Source: Phoronis australis | Taxonomy: Eukaryota > Phoronida > Phoronidae | DNA: 64,000 nt | Direction: 5' to 3' | Assembly (NCBI GenBank): GCA_002633005.1 | Contig: NMRA01000550.1 | Coordinates: 184,134-248,133, forward strand | Part shown: piece by piece, positions 47,601-62,600 of the stretch | Position numbering within the stretch: the stretch's first letter is position 1 | How the letters are laid out: each line of letters starts with the position of its first letter | Program-made: the position numbers and the translations under genes | The notes under the pieces: model-generated | What the model saw: only the letters and a program-made list of their open reading frames with translations | Told to the model about the DNA's origin: nothing | Database searches by the model: none

Positions 47601-50600
47601 GTCTCAGTCAAATTTTGTCTGCAAACAGATCATAAATTACACTTTCAAGAACACTGTGTGACTTACATAAAGAGATCAGTGGAGAAAAAGAAGACCAGAA
47701 CTGATTCTCTAATACATAAATTTGGGATATGACTATTAAACTCAAGATCATTACAAAACAATACTGCATCCATCATTAATAAAAACAACAATGGTTTTAA
47801 GTCGACTTGACATGTTTCAGTGTCATTTATTCAAACACCATCATCAGAAGAGAGAATACAGTGGCCACCTAGCTAGGCCCAGCAACAAGTAATGAAGCAC
47901 AGATACAGTCAGTTACAGGGAGTGACAATGAACTAGACCAACAATGACAGCCTGTGATGTGCCAGTTGCCTATTCAGATTGGGCTTGCACCAACTGATGT
48001 GTTTGAATAAATGTCACCGAAACATGTCAAGTCGACTTAAAACCGCTGTTGTTTTTATTAATTTTTGCTGCTACTTGCTAACACGGAAATACTGCACTGT
48101 CCGAGGCCCAGAAACCTACAAGTTACAATTAAAGTGCTACCTGATGGCTTGTAGACTCTTAACTATGGGATCCGTCTGGATTCTGTTGCCAAAATTGGCG
48201 ATGATATCCTTCACCTCGTTGAGTTTTGTTTGCATCTCATCAAATTCTTGGTTGAAGGCACCTGCCACACCCGTCTGTTTGATTTGACTCGCCTCTACGA
48301 TGAGAGCACGGGTCTGGGCTGCACGCAGGAGGAAAAAAGGGGGTTAGAAGCAGTGCATAGGGGACCTCGGGGGTGATGATCAAAATGGACTATTTGAAAA
48401 TGATTTTTGTTGCTATAGTAAAATCTCATAACGTAATAGTGGAAAAGTGAATTTTCATAAGTGCCAACTTAATGGTTCATCATTCTTATGGTCTGCACAG
48501 TTCCTCTGTAATTTGAAAAACTGTTAAGAAAGGGTAATTTAGGCACTACCTAGTCTGAAACAGGAAAATTTTTGATAGAATTTTAGAGAGTAAACGAGAG
48601 AGCATATTGCTAGAAAATATCCATTTCGAAGACAACTCATAGAAATATTGTTGCTAGTAAGATCGATTCTTCTGTTAATAGTAAAATCTTCTGGTCTCTT
48701 CTTTTACAAAGATATTTGTTTTTTCTTTTTCGACAATTTCTAGAACCTTGAGACATAATACAACTGAAGACAAGACAACTTAATACAAGACTGATATTTT
48801 TGTGCCACAGAACATGACATTTCGTAAATTTATAATTTTATAATAACTTAAAAAGCTTACCTGCAAGATCCATGATTATTTTGTCCCAGTCGTCAAAACA
48901 TTCACCACAAGGCACGCAGTTTGGAAGGACACCTGTGGTGCCACGAGCACAACGGTCACACTTGTCACTGGCGACACCTGTCAGACATTCACATTGGCCT
49001 GTTCTGCGATCACACTGCTGTGTCAAAGAGCCCTCTAAATTACAATCACAAGCTGAAAAAGACAAGTTTAGTATTTATGCAAGTTAAAATTAAATGTGAC
49101 AAAATTCTTTGTAGTGTTTAAAAAGACAAAATAAGTTTCACAGCAGTAACATTTTTCAGCAAATTAAACTTGCATTCAGGGTAGTCAGCTAAACACAAGA
49201 GTTATCTATTATGAGGGTATTTTTGGTCAATTTGGCATGTTGTACATACTCTAAAGCTTTTTGAATCGTTTCCAGAAAAGTGAAATTAATAAAATGTAAG
49301 AATTCTTCAAAACCGTAAACATGACACAGTAAGCAAGTTGGGAACACGTCTCTCTGTTCAATCAAGCCGTGTTACCTCACCTGACTGTTCTGTGTTTAAT
49401 GGCTGATACACATGACAATCTGTAGCCCTGCCTCACAATGTAACTATTTGCTTTGTTAGAAACAGGTAATAAACCTAATATAACAGTAATTCAGTCATGA
49501 CTTTTCCCCACGACATGTCTAAAACAAAGAATAAGACAAGTGCCGTGTATACTCACGGAAGCATCCAATGTTGGGGTCACCCCAGTAGTTAGCTTCACAA
49601 TCACTACATGTCCTCCCACCTCGACCGGGAATACATGAACATTGACCATCAAACTACAAGAGAAAGACCATGCAACAACAAGGAGTGCCACATAATCGTA
49701 TTCACCTCTAATAGTCAAGGTAACATGCTACTCTATTACATCACGGGTCATCACCATCTTCATATCTCAATACAAACCTAAACGGTGATACCCTAGAGTT
49801 ATCTCCCCTGGTAAGTTGATGCCCCTACAGTTATCTCCCCTAGAAAATAATGCAGTGCAAAATGAAAGTTGAATATTTTTCACTTTTGTCTAGTGATTTT
49901 TGTAGAGTTCAATGCTCAAAACGGGGGATAAACAGATAATTACAAGTCCTGAGCAGGAGTTGGAGAAATTACGAAACGTAACAGTCTCGTCACGTAACAT
50001 TTTATAGCTACCTTGAGTTAGCTTCAGTTCAATCCATACTGTGGTAAATTGGGGGTCAAGAACTCGTCAAACAAACATCAACATGATCACTACATTAGCG
50101 CAAAATCCAGACTCCACGTTGTCCCCTTGCATGGAAAGGTATTTTAGGTATAACAGTTTAAATATTTCAATATACACTTAAAACACGTTCAGTGATAAAT
50201 TATTATTTTGTATACACCACCTCATTACACTGCGTACTCCTCGAGCCTTGTGGGTCACAGTCGCACAATTCACACCCCTCTCCACTGGCGATCTTCCAGT
50301 GATTAGGGGCACACCGGTCACAACTGACCCCTTCAACGTTGGGCAGGCAAGGACACTGGCCAGTCACTCGGTCACAGACACCTCTGTCATAACCTTGGGT
50401 ACCCAGCGTGTTACACACACATTCTGAAATGAATAATAGCATACGAAAGTGCTCGTTCTGGATTCTGCAGACTTAAATATTTTCTTTAACAAAAAGATGG
50501 TTATGTTGACAAGTTAAAAAGAATCTAGAACATCATGAAATGGCCATTATGAAATGTAGCTTAATGCTGTTTGGTGGAAATTGTTTCACAAAGAAAAATA

Positions 50601-53600
50601 TTGATATCTTAAGCTAAAACACGCAAAACTGTTGTCTTTTTTAACACATTTCAGTGGCCAAAATTGAAGAAAGCATTCCAAATTAAGCAATCTTCTCATG
50701 TTAACTTAAAAAACTGATACATTTGAGAAACCTAGCTGAGCCTTCAAAAATATTCTTCAGACAAACTTACGTTGACAGTTCTGTGTGAGCGCATCACCAT
50801 AGTAACCTGGCTTACAGTGTTGGCAGGCGTACCCCTCTGTGTTGTAAAGACACTTGAGACATTCCCCTGTCTGTGAGTCACAGCTACCTGGCTCATCTTG
50901 GTCAATGTTACCATTACATTGGCACATCTCACAAGTTCCCCCGGGAACCAGAGGGTTGCCATAGAAATTATCAGCACAACGGTCACACTGGGGTCCTGTA
51001 GGCAACAACAGAAAATGTCCTTGGCAATCTTGAGAGTGCATTGTTTGAAATGGTTTATTTTTGATTAAAAATACTCACCAAACTTGGATTGTTGTCAAAA
51101 ACATATTTTCTTTGTTTTCAACACTTCAGAGTATCCCCACTCAAAAATTATTCAATAAAATGAATAAATTTCTATCAAAGCTTGTGTTAATAAAAATGAA
51201 TTTCTGGATCATTCATTCAAAAGTGGTGGATATTTATTGAGACACCACCAAAAATTAATGCAATCAAAAAAGCATTTTATAAACTTTTATTACATTATAT
51301 TCTTTTAGTCCTTTAAAAATTAATAGTCACACTGAAAGTGAATAATTTGAGAATAACTTTTTGATGAAATACACTTAATACCTTAAAACTCATTTCATGC
51401 AGTTTTTAACCAAAGCAAAAAGAATTATGACCAAGACCCAGTTGTATCCTGCAGCCACTCACCTGCATACCCTGGTCTACAATGACATTTCAAGTCCTGT
51501 GTGAACTGATCTAACTCGCAACTGTCGGCATTCTGCAAGCCGTTAGGGCATTGGCAAGGACGACACGGGATGGTGCGACCAAGGCGAGGGTCACCGTAGT
51601 AACCAACCTCACACCTAAAAGGAAATAAACAACATCAGTGTAAACATGGGTCGGCCAGGACAGATAACAAAAAATACACTGAAAACAAGCTGCAAAAATA
51701 CCGCAGTATAAGATCTGAAGTTGGTAAATGGATGTTTTCTGTCGTTCTGAAGTATCGCGTGGGAACACCTTACTTGCATGGTTAGGTAGTCCCCAGTACT
51801 AAGTAACAGAAATGTCTTGAAAAGATATGGTGAGTTATGTCAGACAACATTATTAACCAACAGATGTCACTTTTATCCATTAGGTCATACTCGAGCCTTT
51901 ACACAGAACTATTGAACTCCGCTACGCCGGATACCGCATGCATACAAATGAGTGAGAAAGCTGTCAAGTATCTTTATTACAAATAGGGACAGACATAGAA
52001 TTGAGTGACTTTTTACTGTAACTTATAAACTATAAGTACAACACATAAAATAGCTGACAACTGAGTTGATTTATACTGATACACAGATGACCTCCATCCA
52101 CATGTCACTCACTTGTCACAGTTATCTCCTGTTGTGAAGTCTCTACAGCCCTCGCAGCGACCCGTTCGATCTTCACAAGTGTCCGCGTGCCCGTTACACT
52201 GACACGGACGACACGTCGGGAAGGAATAGTAGCCAGGCTGACAGCGGTCACACTGACGGCCGTAGATACCTGGCTGGCAGATACACAGGCCTGACTGGAT
52301 GTCACAGAAGTTGTCACGGGAACCACGGTTGTCACAGTTACAGGCTGCAATGAATGGATATGGTCAAAAGTTGTAGGAAAGTGCTGGCACAAAAATATCC
52401 AGAAGTAATAAGCCTTCATGTTTTCAGCTGATACCTTTAATACGTACATGCTTTGCAACAATTAAGATTTTAACATTTGAACAACATATCTACGAAACAT
52501 CATATCCACCAAACACCATATCCACCAATCACCATATCCACCAAACACCATATCCCCCAAACATCATATCCACCAAATATCATATCCACCAAACATCATA
52601 TCTACCAAACATAATAAACACCAAACATCATATCTACCAAACATCACCTCACAGTAACTGTTCTTATTGGCTCACTATTTTTCTTACATGAATTAAGTAA
52701 ATTCAATAAAGAACAAAACAACGAAAAGATGCATTCAGTCAAATTTTTCAAAATGTATTACTCCCTGCTCAGAACATAAACAAGGGGTGGTTACCACATA
52801 ACTATATACATACGTGTACATCCCCGAGGTCCGAAGCCATAAGTTCCCGGAGCACACTGGTCACATCGCCGTCCAATCACGTTGGGTTTACACTGACATT
52901 GACCTCCGAGGGACGCACACTCGGTACTTACAGATCCAGTGGGGTCACACTGGCAGTCTGGAATGTCGAGACATTGTTGTGAACCAATGTTATGGGTAGC
53001 AACAAACACGCAGAATAATGTTTTGAAATTGTAATGAATCAATGTTATGGGTAGTAAAAAGTAGTCCTGATACTCAAGAGAGCACCACCTGTTGGTATTC
53101 AAAGAAATACTGCAGCGCCATCTGGAGTGAATCCAAGATAATTGTGCATACCTGATGACAGTTATAACTAAGCACCAATGAATGAAGGCAATGCTAGACA
53201 ACTGCTGCTGGAAGGCCATGACTGCTGACTGCGTTTTGCTTGACTTTTCGAATTACCTACCTAAAGCCTTCTCGTAAACCGTAGCACCAATACTGAAGAT
53301 GAGCTGTTTACATATCTCAGGTAGCTGAAGTTTGTCCCGCCCGTTGAGTCTCAGCAGGAGGTCCTCACATTGGTATCTATTATACTCCTGGACTAGGTCG
53401 TCAGGGGCATTATCGGGCTTGAAGATGGAGAGGGAGGTGGGCACAGGAACCAAGATGATCTTTAAAGTAGGGTAGAGAAAGAGAATAATGCAGACCACCA
53501 GGGATGTACGGACTTATAGTATCAACTTCAGTTTCATTGTAGCAAGTCTTTAGACCAACCCACTTGGGTATTAATTGCCACTGAGGTAATAAGGTTGAAA

Positions 53601-56600
53601 TGGAGCAAAATTTTAATATAATCAATGCCTCCTGCAACAATGAAGATTAAACAAGCTACAACATGCTTTAGTCGGATTATTTTCTTGGCTGATTTTTTGG
53701 CAATGTAAGAAGTCAAAGCGCGGTCAGCATACAAGACTTTTGTAAGTATTATGTGTACACAAGTCATGCAGTATTCCTGGCATCACTTGAGCAGCATAAG
53801 TAGGTGAACTCCTACATACGCACCATAAAGGCCTGCCAGTCTAACCGCACTTACCGAATCGATAAGCATCATAGCATCTTTGGTTTCCCGATCACTCTTG
53901 TAGCGGTTGAAATCCAATTTGATAGTGTACTTAACGCCCTTCTCTAAACAGGACGGTGGCGACACCGTGTAGAAGCGATTGACTGTAACACAAAGAGGGA
54001 CCAGTTAGTGTCGCTCACTATCAGGGTGTCACAACAAACATGGGATAGAGCAGCACAGGGAATGGAGTGTCATGGTAACAGTGAATACTCTCATCTTCAC
54101 ATGATACCAACTTCTGATTGGCTAGTTTTGTGCACAACATCATGAAATATTCACCAGAAGTCCAATCAAATTTCTGCATTAGGAATTCATTTGCATAAAT
54201 ATGAGTATTTTGAGCTTTTTGTCTCTTGGCTAAAACGTTATTCAACGGACTATCCACTCTAATAACATGACATCGACAGTTTTGATCATACAGAGACAGT
54301 TCGGAAAAACGTGGGTGTGTGTATAAACACTCAGGGGGAGGTACAATAGATTGTTCAGAATTCTGCTGATCTCTGATGTTCATTAAGAAGGCAAAAAGTA
54401 CAATCCAACACTCAGATACATGTCACACATTACAGGAAAAGGAAATGAATTAGATATTCTTTATACCCCCTTTAGTGATACAACTGGTTTTATTTAGACA
54501 AAATTCAACAAAAACTCTGAATTATGCCTACAGCGTAATATGCGTTTAAACTTTGCTGAACGTTTTTCGTCCTTTCTCCACACACTACACAAATGGATTC
54601 AAATGATGTCTATGTTAACATAGACCATGAACCAGAGACACCTATTGACAAGAGTCGCATGCGAGGTTCAAGATATGTGAGTTTAGGACAGGTGAATAGA
54701 CAAGAAGCGTCACCATGGTGACAGGTAGATATAACATGAGTGACAAGTAGGTCACCATGACAACATAACATACACAGAAACAGGTAGTAGTGCAGGGGTG
54801 TGGGGGAACAGGTAATCAAAGCCAGGTGTGAGCTCAACACAGCCAGTATTTTGTCAACGTTGCCAGCAGAGTCAGTAACTTGACGACATGGCTAGAACTC
54901 GGATATGAAACGTAAACCCTAACTAGTGTTTTGTAAGTAAGCAGTCAACTAATCAAAGACTAGGGAAATGGCTGCCACTGAAAAGTGACAGGAAGTTAAA
55001 GATAATGTTGCATTATGGGAAAGAGCTGTACACTAAACATTTTTACTGCAGCTAGTGTACGGCTAATGTTGTTTATCACACGCCAGTGTCAAACACACAC
55101 AGTGAGGCATACTTTATAGTGAAAATCAACAGAAAACATGACCTGCAGGACAAATGTTAATACACAAGGACATTGTTAGTACATGGAGTGACAGTTATGA
55201 CATACACAAGTCACGTGACATCAATCACATGACATCAGCCACATGACATCAGTCACATAACATCAGACATATGACATCAGTCACATGACATCAGTCACAT
55301 GACATCAGTCACATGGGTGTGTCTGTCCATTACATGCTATAACCAATGGACAATATTATCACGTGTTGTCGTGTCTTCGTCACTAAATGAACTCATGGTC
55401 AACTTAATCTCACACTTTAAGTCAGAAATGTTATAAACAAAGGTTGTTTCCGCAAAAGAACAAAAGATGCAAGAGCACAGCTGTTTAGAATTCATCTAGA
55501 AAATAAAACAATAGCTCAAGCTCGCAATAATCACCAAGGACCGAGATGACAAACTTTACTGTTTCAAACTCAACCGAAATTTGACCTAGCACATCCTGTC
55601 AAATTTCTAAGTTAATTCGAAGCATGCCCTGAGTCTGGTCAATTTTGAGTAGTGTCTTGAGACGACTTCAGTTTTATGGTCTCTGGTACATGTAGCAATT
55701 ATTAAAGCTTTAGTTGGCTTCAGAGACGTAACGAACAAGTCACTAATCAAATTAACTGTTTCTAAATAAATGGGAGTCATCTGTGAGTAATGTGAGTCAT
55801 TTAGTGGCCAGACTGGAGTAGCTAAACGCAACATGAACGTGAGCATGTACTTCTCACCCGGCAGCCCTAATGAAGACTCATCTCCTGTGAAGGGAGGATA
55901 CAGTTATCAGCAATTATCCCCTGTTGTAGTCATTTATGACTATTTGGCCGTGAAAACTGTGAACAGTAGTTTTAAACATTGCCAAAATCTCCAAGTTCTA
56001 CCAAAAATCAAGGTAGCAATCGTAAAGAAACATGGTGTGTCAGGTAAAAGTTTTTCTTGAAAATCTTGTGATTTCATCAACATTTTGACAACTAGCAGTT
56101 TTGGCAACTGTCCAAGATTTTCAAAAAACCCACAGTAACAGTTTACAAAAACAATTACAACACATAATAAATATCACAGATGTAGAATAAACATCTTATA
56201 TACACTTAACAAGCCATCTTAAGAGGAAAATCTGTTTCAACAACTTTAGAACAGCCTAACAGTGACTGACCAACTTGAGAAAGTGACATGAGGTAATGAC
56301 CCAGACAGTGGTGGGTGCCCCCTACCTGAAGGTAGTCCTGTGGACTTGAAGTCATCCTGTGGTACATGGTTGGAGCATGGCCCCGTTTGGTCTACTGGAC
56401 CTGGCCGGATCACTGTCACGCGCACGTCATCCCAGATTTCTCTCATCTACAAAGAACATAAACATAGCACACAAGCACAGAAGAAAGTATGGCTGTCTAT
56501 ACCATTGGCGGAAGCCTTCTTGCAATGCAGGAATCCAATGCGCCCCATACATTTGTCCAATAGAGGATGCCTATGTCGTAATCCTGAATCCATGCCTCTC

Positions 56601-59600
56601 TAATTGAGTCCAGCCAAATAGACTGAACACAAACGTATCAACAATCAATGAATTGTTTCTCTACCAAGTTTTGAGCAACATTTCACCCTGTTTAGCTGGG
56701 CCGTGACTAAAAACAAAATCAAAATTAAGCTTTGCACTCTAAAAAAATGGTCTCATGTATTCCTATCCATGATAGGTGTCTCTTTCCGAAACAACATAAA
56801 ACTATCAGCGACTCCAGAAAACGCTTCAGAGTTTCTTGGGATTGGCCAACCCTGAAATTGCAAATTCGAAACTGGTGCATGTAAACATCACTTGTGAGTA
56901 CAGCTAGCAGTAGACATGGAATCCTATCACAGCAACGAATATTGTGACACTGATTTGACACCAAAAGGCCTACCTCAATTTTCATTTTTAGCCAGCTCAA
57001 CTAGGCGAACGAACGAACTTTAATTTGTGACTTACATCTAGAGCCCCTAGACCAAAAGCAGGGCACTGTTGTCCAGTTTAGTAACTACATGTACTCAACA
57101 GTGAATGCTTTTTGGTGAATTGTACTTTTGATCTGACCAAAAGTACAATTAGTTACTACATTAGATAATTAAAGAATAGCTGAGGAAACTAGAAACCACA
57201 AAATCAAAACGATGTTGGTAACACAACTACAAGCCAGTAAACCCAACAACATTGAAGCACACTTACCACACAAGACACAATCCTGGAGGCAGTGATATAT
57301 CAAACATCATACAGTACAAGGCAATATTCACATCATCTAATTGAAAAGTAATTTAAATAACCGTCTATAACATAACTAGAACACAAGTATTCGTAATCTG
57401 TCTGGACAAACAAATTAGTTGAGAACATAAAATAGTCCAGACTATGACAAGAATCATACATTGGTAGGCCAGTATATAAAACTATGATAAATCTTAAAAC
57501 AGAATTGTCAGTTTCTTAGACGTTTATAGGTATTCTAATAATTCATAAATCACAGCAAGTGTCAACATACACCAGTGGATGCATCACTCAAATGTCATAA
57601 AAAATCAACAACTGAACAATAATGATTGTGTAATCATTCATCCGTGAAGAATGGCCCTGAACCCAGGTGCCTGTTATTTTGTGGTCATCAGTATTCTAAA
57701 TGCACATGAAGATTCGAACGAATACGTGCACATTTACTATCTGTCCTAAGAACTGCTTAATGCTAGTGAACGTTGGCTTTGTAAAGAATTATAAGAAATT
57801 AATGATCAAAGTTTGAATTTTGAGGTAATAGTCTACACTTTTTACCAAGGATTCAATTTCTTAATTAATTTTTAAGTATTAATAGTAGACTTCAGTGGCA
57901 GATTTGAGGGGGGCTAAGGAGGCCATGGCCCCCTAAAATTCTCTCATATTCCATTTGGCACTTCAGGGGTGCGAATGTCTGACGGGCAAAATCCTGGATA
58001 ATACTCTGCCCTGCTCTCCCCCCAACTCAAAATTCTGGATCTGCCCCTCGACTTATAAAACTATATTTTTTAAAATCCTTGATGATCACAGAATCATATT
58101 GAATGCACAAAAGCAATGCACAGATGTCCATAATTTCGTGATTGCATTTTTCTCAAAAATTATGATCTTTCCCGGAGATGGCTGTTTTTTCTATAAACAT
58201 GAGTTTTTCAATTACATTAGCATATTCTGTTTCTTTATTCTGTTACCTACAAAGGCATGCCTCTTGCCTCTTAGCCCAAGAGCTCGGTTGTCAAAAAGCA
58301 AGACTGTCGTTTTCATTTTTGACAGCGCAGTTGACAGGCTAAAAGACAAATAACGAAAACCTCAGAATGAAGAAATAGAATTTGCAAGTTTCAGGCAAAA
58401 AAATTCCAGTTTGTGGAAATTGTGATGATCTCTCCATAAAAGCAAGATTATAAAAATGTGGACATTACTTATGTGCACATACCATTCTGCACTCATAAAG
58501 ATTTTAAAATTATACAGTTTTATGAATCTACATTAATACTTAAAAGTAGTTACTTAAGAAATTTTGTCCTTGGTAACGAAGGTAGTCATAATTATCGCTT
58601 AGTATAGAATTAGATTGGTCATTACAACAGCTTTGTATTATTCACATTACTTGTGCTTCACATTACATATGCTTCACATTACATAATTATGCTTCACATT
58701 ACATAATTATGCTTCACATTACATAATTATGCTTCACATTACATAATTATGCTTCACATTACATAATTATGCTTCACATTACATAATTATGCTTCACATT
58801 ACATAATTATGCTTCACATTGCATATGCTTCACATTACATAATTATGCTTCACATTGCATATGCTTCACATTACATAATTATGCTTCACATTGCATATTC
58901 TTCACATTACATAATTATGCTTCACATTGCATATTCTTCACATTACATAATTATGCTTCACATTGCATATTCTTCACATTACATAATTATGCTTCACATT
59001 GCATATTCTTCACATTACATAATTATGCTTCACATTGCATATGCTTCACATTACCTGTGGTTCGTATCTGATGACAATGTGGTAAAACATAGAAGATGGT
59101 ATGTCATCAATCGTGAACTCCAGAGTGTCACCCTCCGTGACCTTCATGAACCCAGGACCAGTCCAGGTCATAGGTCGGCCAGGGGTCGGCTCACGGATCA
59201 CAATCTGAGTGTTCTGTAAACAAACAGTGCCAGTAATGTTGTGTTGATATTACACTTAATCATTTGATGGAATGAATTGTGGCAGAAAACAATGATTAAA
59301 TAATAATTATTATTTTCATTATGTAAGCAATTATACGCATTGTAATTTGAGGACAAGAACAAAGATACTATGTGTGGAAATAACAACAGAAAAATGTTGG
59401 TAAATTGTTTGCATTACAAACAACAGGATACTTGCAAAAAGGTTAATTTGGATTTACAAAAAAGAAATGAGCAGTAAAAATTGCATTTTGCAAGATAAAT
59501 GTCTCATTTAGAGATGCCTAGTTGAATGTACTCCTCGACAGAAAGAATAAAAAACTCAAGCATCTAAATAAAGAATAGCCACATGTTCTTAAATGACAGC

Positions 59601-62600
59601 ATTCTTAGAGTTTTGATTACTTATGGAAATCAACACTGCTCAGCAACTGATAAAACTATCATGTGAGTGTCACATGACCATCACATGACCTCCCACAGTA
59701 GTCAACACATACCCCTGTGCCGAGTGCGTATTCTGCTTCATAGGCCAAGAAATCAAGGTACGTGATAAAGTAGCCAGGGCGTGGCTGGTCACATCGACGG
59801 CCAATGATGTTCGGACGACAACTGCACTGACCAGTCACCGCATCACAGTCGTTGCCATAGGCACCACCGATGTCACAGTCACATGGTTTGCAGCCAAACT
59901 CATCCTCGCTCAAACCCCAGTACTCCGCCTATAGCAACACAAAATAAAATAATGTAGAAAACTTGAACTTTACCATACAAATAAAAATAAAGTTCCTTGT
60001 AAGGACTGTATACACAAACACTTAGGGGTGACATATTTACAAACACACTTATGGTAGAGCAGAATAAAGCATTATCAAGTAGACGTGTTTAGACTAAATA
60101 TTGAAATAAACAATAAAAAATGTGAGATTTTAAAGTTAGTTTTGCAAAATCACTCACAAAAAAGAAAACTAGCCAAGAGATGGCAGCACATTTGGATGAA
60201 GAGGAGTCTGTTTATGCTACCCCCAATACTATTTTTCCGTTCTACCATACGACAGAGTATAAAACTACAGAAGACCTACCATGCACGTGTCACAGTAGCG
60301 GCCCGTCACGTAACGCTTGCATTCACATTCACCAGACAACTTGTTGCAGCCATAGTTACCCACAGTTCCCAGACGACTACAAGCGCACTCTAGTGAACAA
60401 AAAAGAATACAATTACTATACAAACAACATAGTTAATGTATAATCCAACAATTTCTCACCTGCAAGCTGAATATAATATTGCAGGGGTGAATAGTGTCTT
60501 ACATTTTAGCAAAAATATGTAAGGATTTACCAAGAGCACCAAAAAGCTGACAATATCAGAAAAGGAAAAATTTCGTAAGAGGAAAATCAATTTCTTGTCA
60601 TCATTTACACAGCAATAATACATCATGTTCAAGATGGTTTTCCTCTTCTCAGCTCCTCACTTTGACTGGTGCCCACCACTACTGACCACTCTTTCCTTGG
60701 AGTCCCCTACTGACCCTCACACCCTCGACTGATATCCCCTAGTGACCCTTGTATCCTTGACTGGAGTCCCCTACTGACCCTCACACCCTTGACTGATATC
60801 CCCTAGCGACCCTTGTACTATTGACTGGAGTCCCCCTACTGATCATCACACCCTTGACCTTCAAACCCTTGACCGGTGTCCCCTTAAGACCCTTGTCTAC
60901 TTGACTGGTGTCCCTACTGACCCTCACACACTTGATTGGTATCCCCTACTGACCCTCACATCCCTTGAACAGAGTCCCCAACTGACCTTCACATCCATCA
61001 GGGTTGTCAGGCGTCAGGTTCCAGTATCCATCCTGGCAGACATCACACCTGTCTCCCGTCACAAACCGCTTACAGATACACCTGCCCGCCACCAGGTCGT
61101 TGAACACGTCCGTCTCCTGTTCACACTCGCCACCATTCTCCGCACCAATAGGATCACAGTTACAAGCTGCAACAATACGGGAATCAAGCTGATCAACTTG
61201 GCTGTTACATTCAGACTGTGCAAGAGATTTGTAATGCAAATGGTTGATCCAAGTTAATATTGCTAATTTAAAAATAAGCTCTAGACTGCGCCAAGTGAGA
61301 AGTTAAAACATTGCAACAAAGGTGACTACAGGCGTGCCTAAGGGCTTTCAACACATTCACTTAACACAAGGAGGTACTGTGCTGTGCAGTCCACCATATT
61401 CAAAACCATTTCTTTAATTACATGATGAAGTCTAATTCAATGTTGGATTTTTAGTCTTGTATTTTATACGACAAGAAGTAAACACATTACTACATAAAAC
61501 CCCGAGGGAGAAATAAACACAAAAACCAATTATACGTTTTACTCACGCTGACAGATGAGAGGATCGCGAATGTCTCGTCGTGGGTCCTTGTAGAAAAATG
61601 GCTGGCATTCTTCACAATTTCGACCCATCGTGTTATGTTGACAGTCGTCACACACACCACCACTTACATTACCAGAGGCTGCATACACGGCTGCATCGAA
61701 GTGACACCTGGAGGCATGGCTGTTACAGTTGCATCCTGGCAAAAAGAAGGGAACGTCAGTGCGAATTTTTTCAATGAATTTCTGTAGTTCCTATAGAATG
61801 AAAACTCTTTGTATTAAAGTACCCGGGATGTCACTCATATTGACAAAGTGCAAGCAGGCGTGTACCAAAAAAATTTTGGTACACGCCAGCAGGTACTTTG
61901 TCAATATGAGTGACACCCCAAGATTAAAGTACAAAGTTCTGGAATACAGAGAGCTAGTTTCTCGTCAATGCCTGACCAACTGAACCTGAACAAGAATGCA
62001 CTATTCCTTCAGTCGTGGTTGAACTGCCTGGAATGACATATTTTCCACCAGGAGTCTCTCTCGCTGACATGTAAGGCAGTAATAAACCCGCATTCCATCA
62101 AACAGACATTGGCGGTTTTATGGCTGAAAAACACATGTTTAACCTGTGTTGATTCATTTCTTTTAAAACGTTTAAGGTGCGTATATCTGAACTTGTACTT
62201 CAACTTATATTTTCCACAAATGTCTTGAAATATCTGTGCAGTAACTGTGTCACGTGCCCATTTAATAACCTAGACCTGGACAAGAGTTGGCAAAAAATTA
62301 GGATTGAAACTTGAATCCATTGAATAAATAGGTTAACCTACACGCGTTTTATATTGGTGAATGCTATTACCTTTGGTTGCTATGCTGACAAAGTATTGTG
62401 AAGACAGCAACCAAAGCTAATAACATTATCCCATATAAAACATGTAAATTAATATATATTTACTATAAAGGATATATAGCAAAGAAGCTAAATGTCACCT
62501 CAGCAACTATATAGGATCTCATATAAATCAATATAGGTTTTCATACAAAACAATATAGGTTCTCATATAAACCAATGTAGGTTCCCATATAAACCAATAT

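Noticed and set aside
57955-58353. 132-residue plus-strand frame
   Set aside because: Begins in a MITE, low-complexity translation, no similarity recognised and no splice context.
58809-59219. Frame with repeats of [12 protein letters not shown]
   Set aside because: Translation of the minisatellite beside laminin exon 6, on the strand opposite to the exon.
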